A DNA stretch of 52,386 bases, taken from NCBI GenBank assembly GCA_964420985.1, contig CAYQUT010000021.1, positions 1 to 52,386 of the forward strand. Direction: 5' to 3'. Both the position numbers and the translations under genes were made by a program. Positions 52,288 to 52,386 of the stretch are shown piece after piece. The stretch is from CAMCTV01 sp964420985. GTDB lineage: Bacteria > Bacteroidota > Bacteroidia > Flavobacteriales_D > Sanyastnellaceae. Below the pieces are notes generated by a model. That model had not been told where the DNA came from and did no database searches. It worked only from the letters and a program-made list of their open reading frames with translations. Each line of letters opens with the position of its first letter. The first letter of the stretch is position 1.

Positions 52288-52386
52288 TAAAATCAGTAAA
52301 TCAGTAAATCAGTAAATCAGTAAATCAGTAAATCAGTATATCAGTATATCAGTATATCAGTGGATTAGTATATCAGTATATCGGTT
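52288..52386. repeat. 8-bp tandem array, right block to the window edge
   Basis: Six successive AATCAGTA-type units are followed by ATCAGTAT units and end in ATCGGTT. The array continues beyond the window, so its full size is not known. Confidence 0.85.

Noticed and set aside
51868..52386. CRISPR array
   Set aside because: The repeat unit is 8 bases with no spacers between units, and no cas genes are near.
1..52386. New defence system, prophage or insertion sequence
   Set aside because: No transposase, integrase, phage structural protein, nuclease-helicase pair or retron-like element was recognised; the only defence-like trace is the antitoxin scar near 22.6 kb.

Overview
The window looks like a chromosomal segment of a member of the phylum Bacteroidota, most likely order Flavobacteriales. 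The evidence is a type IX secretion C-terminal sorting domain on a CotH protein, several Bacteroidota-typical families (DUF4846, SiaB-like/DUF6272, DUF7033-type deacetylase, NAT-rich and 'GC.D..ACNY' surface proteins), a carbamoyl-phosphate synthase large subunit without the C-terminal regulatory domain, A-rich start contexts without strong Shine-Dalgarno sequences, and several promoters of the TTG-N17..23-TAnnTTTG type. No rRNA, tRNA, CRISPR, insertion sequence or prophage was recognised.

Layout. 1-1.7 kb: a secreted surface protein behind a TTCC tetranucleotide tract, broken by a one-base deletion, flanked by more simple repeats. 1.7-5.0 kb: a lipoprotein and a TPR protein (minus), then a protein with two OmpA-like domains (plus). 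5.0-8.3 kb: carB and a MazG-like pyrophosphohydrolase. 8.4-22.6 kb: a large O-antigen/surface polysaccharide locus with an ABC exporter (permease and ATPase with a Wzt-type C-terminal domain), two methyltransferases, eight glycosyltransferases, a polysaccharide deacetylase and an O-antigen-ligase-like protein. One glycosyltransferase lies on the opposite strand. 22.6-22.9 kb: a scar holding the 3' half of a HigA-type antitoxin gene. 23-26 kb: gltX, folB, and convergent dxr. 26-28.3 kb: a T9SS-secreted CotH/lamin-tail protein. 28.5-34.4 kb: a two-domain SiaB-like protein, rpsT, then the overlapping chain radC, wecB-type epimerase, DUF7033-type deacetylase and Na+/solute symporter. 34.3-41.0 kb (minus): RND/MMPL transporter, small lipoprotein, rfbA, polyprenyl synthetase, a small conserved protein, DUF2147 protein and GH29 fucosidase. 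41.1-44.3 kb: gdhA with promoter and double-hairpin terminator, a DUF4846 lipoprotein, a VOC protein and a thioredoxin. 44.3-51.3 kb: lptD (minus), divergent from an envelope/redox operon of amidase, MCE protein, membrane Fe-S protein and CCG-domain protein. 51.3-52.4 kb: a Qnr-like pentapeptide protein, then an 8-bp tandem array in which a palindromic element is duplicated and which runs off the window edge.

How the genes work together. Much of the window builds the cell envelope. rfbA makes dTDP-glucose and the wecB-type epimerase makes UDP-ManNAc. The glycosyltransferases and methyltransferases assemble and decorate a glycan, which the ABC exporter moves across the inner membrane and the ligase can attach to lipid A-core. 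LptD inserts LPS in the outer membrane. The MCE protein, amidase and OmpA-domain protein act on lipids and peptidoglycan. The rest are housekeeping genes (carB, gltX, folB, dxr, rpsT, radC, gdhA). I found no clear new defence or mobile system. The most unusual items are the SSR-associated surface gene, the double-domain SiaB-like protein, the inverted repeat at the gdhA promoter, the antitoxin scar and the nested repeat array at the right end.
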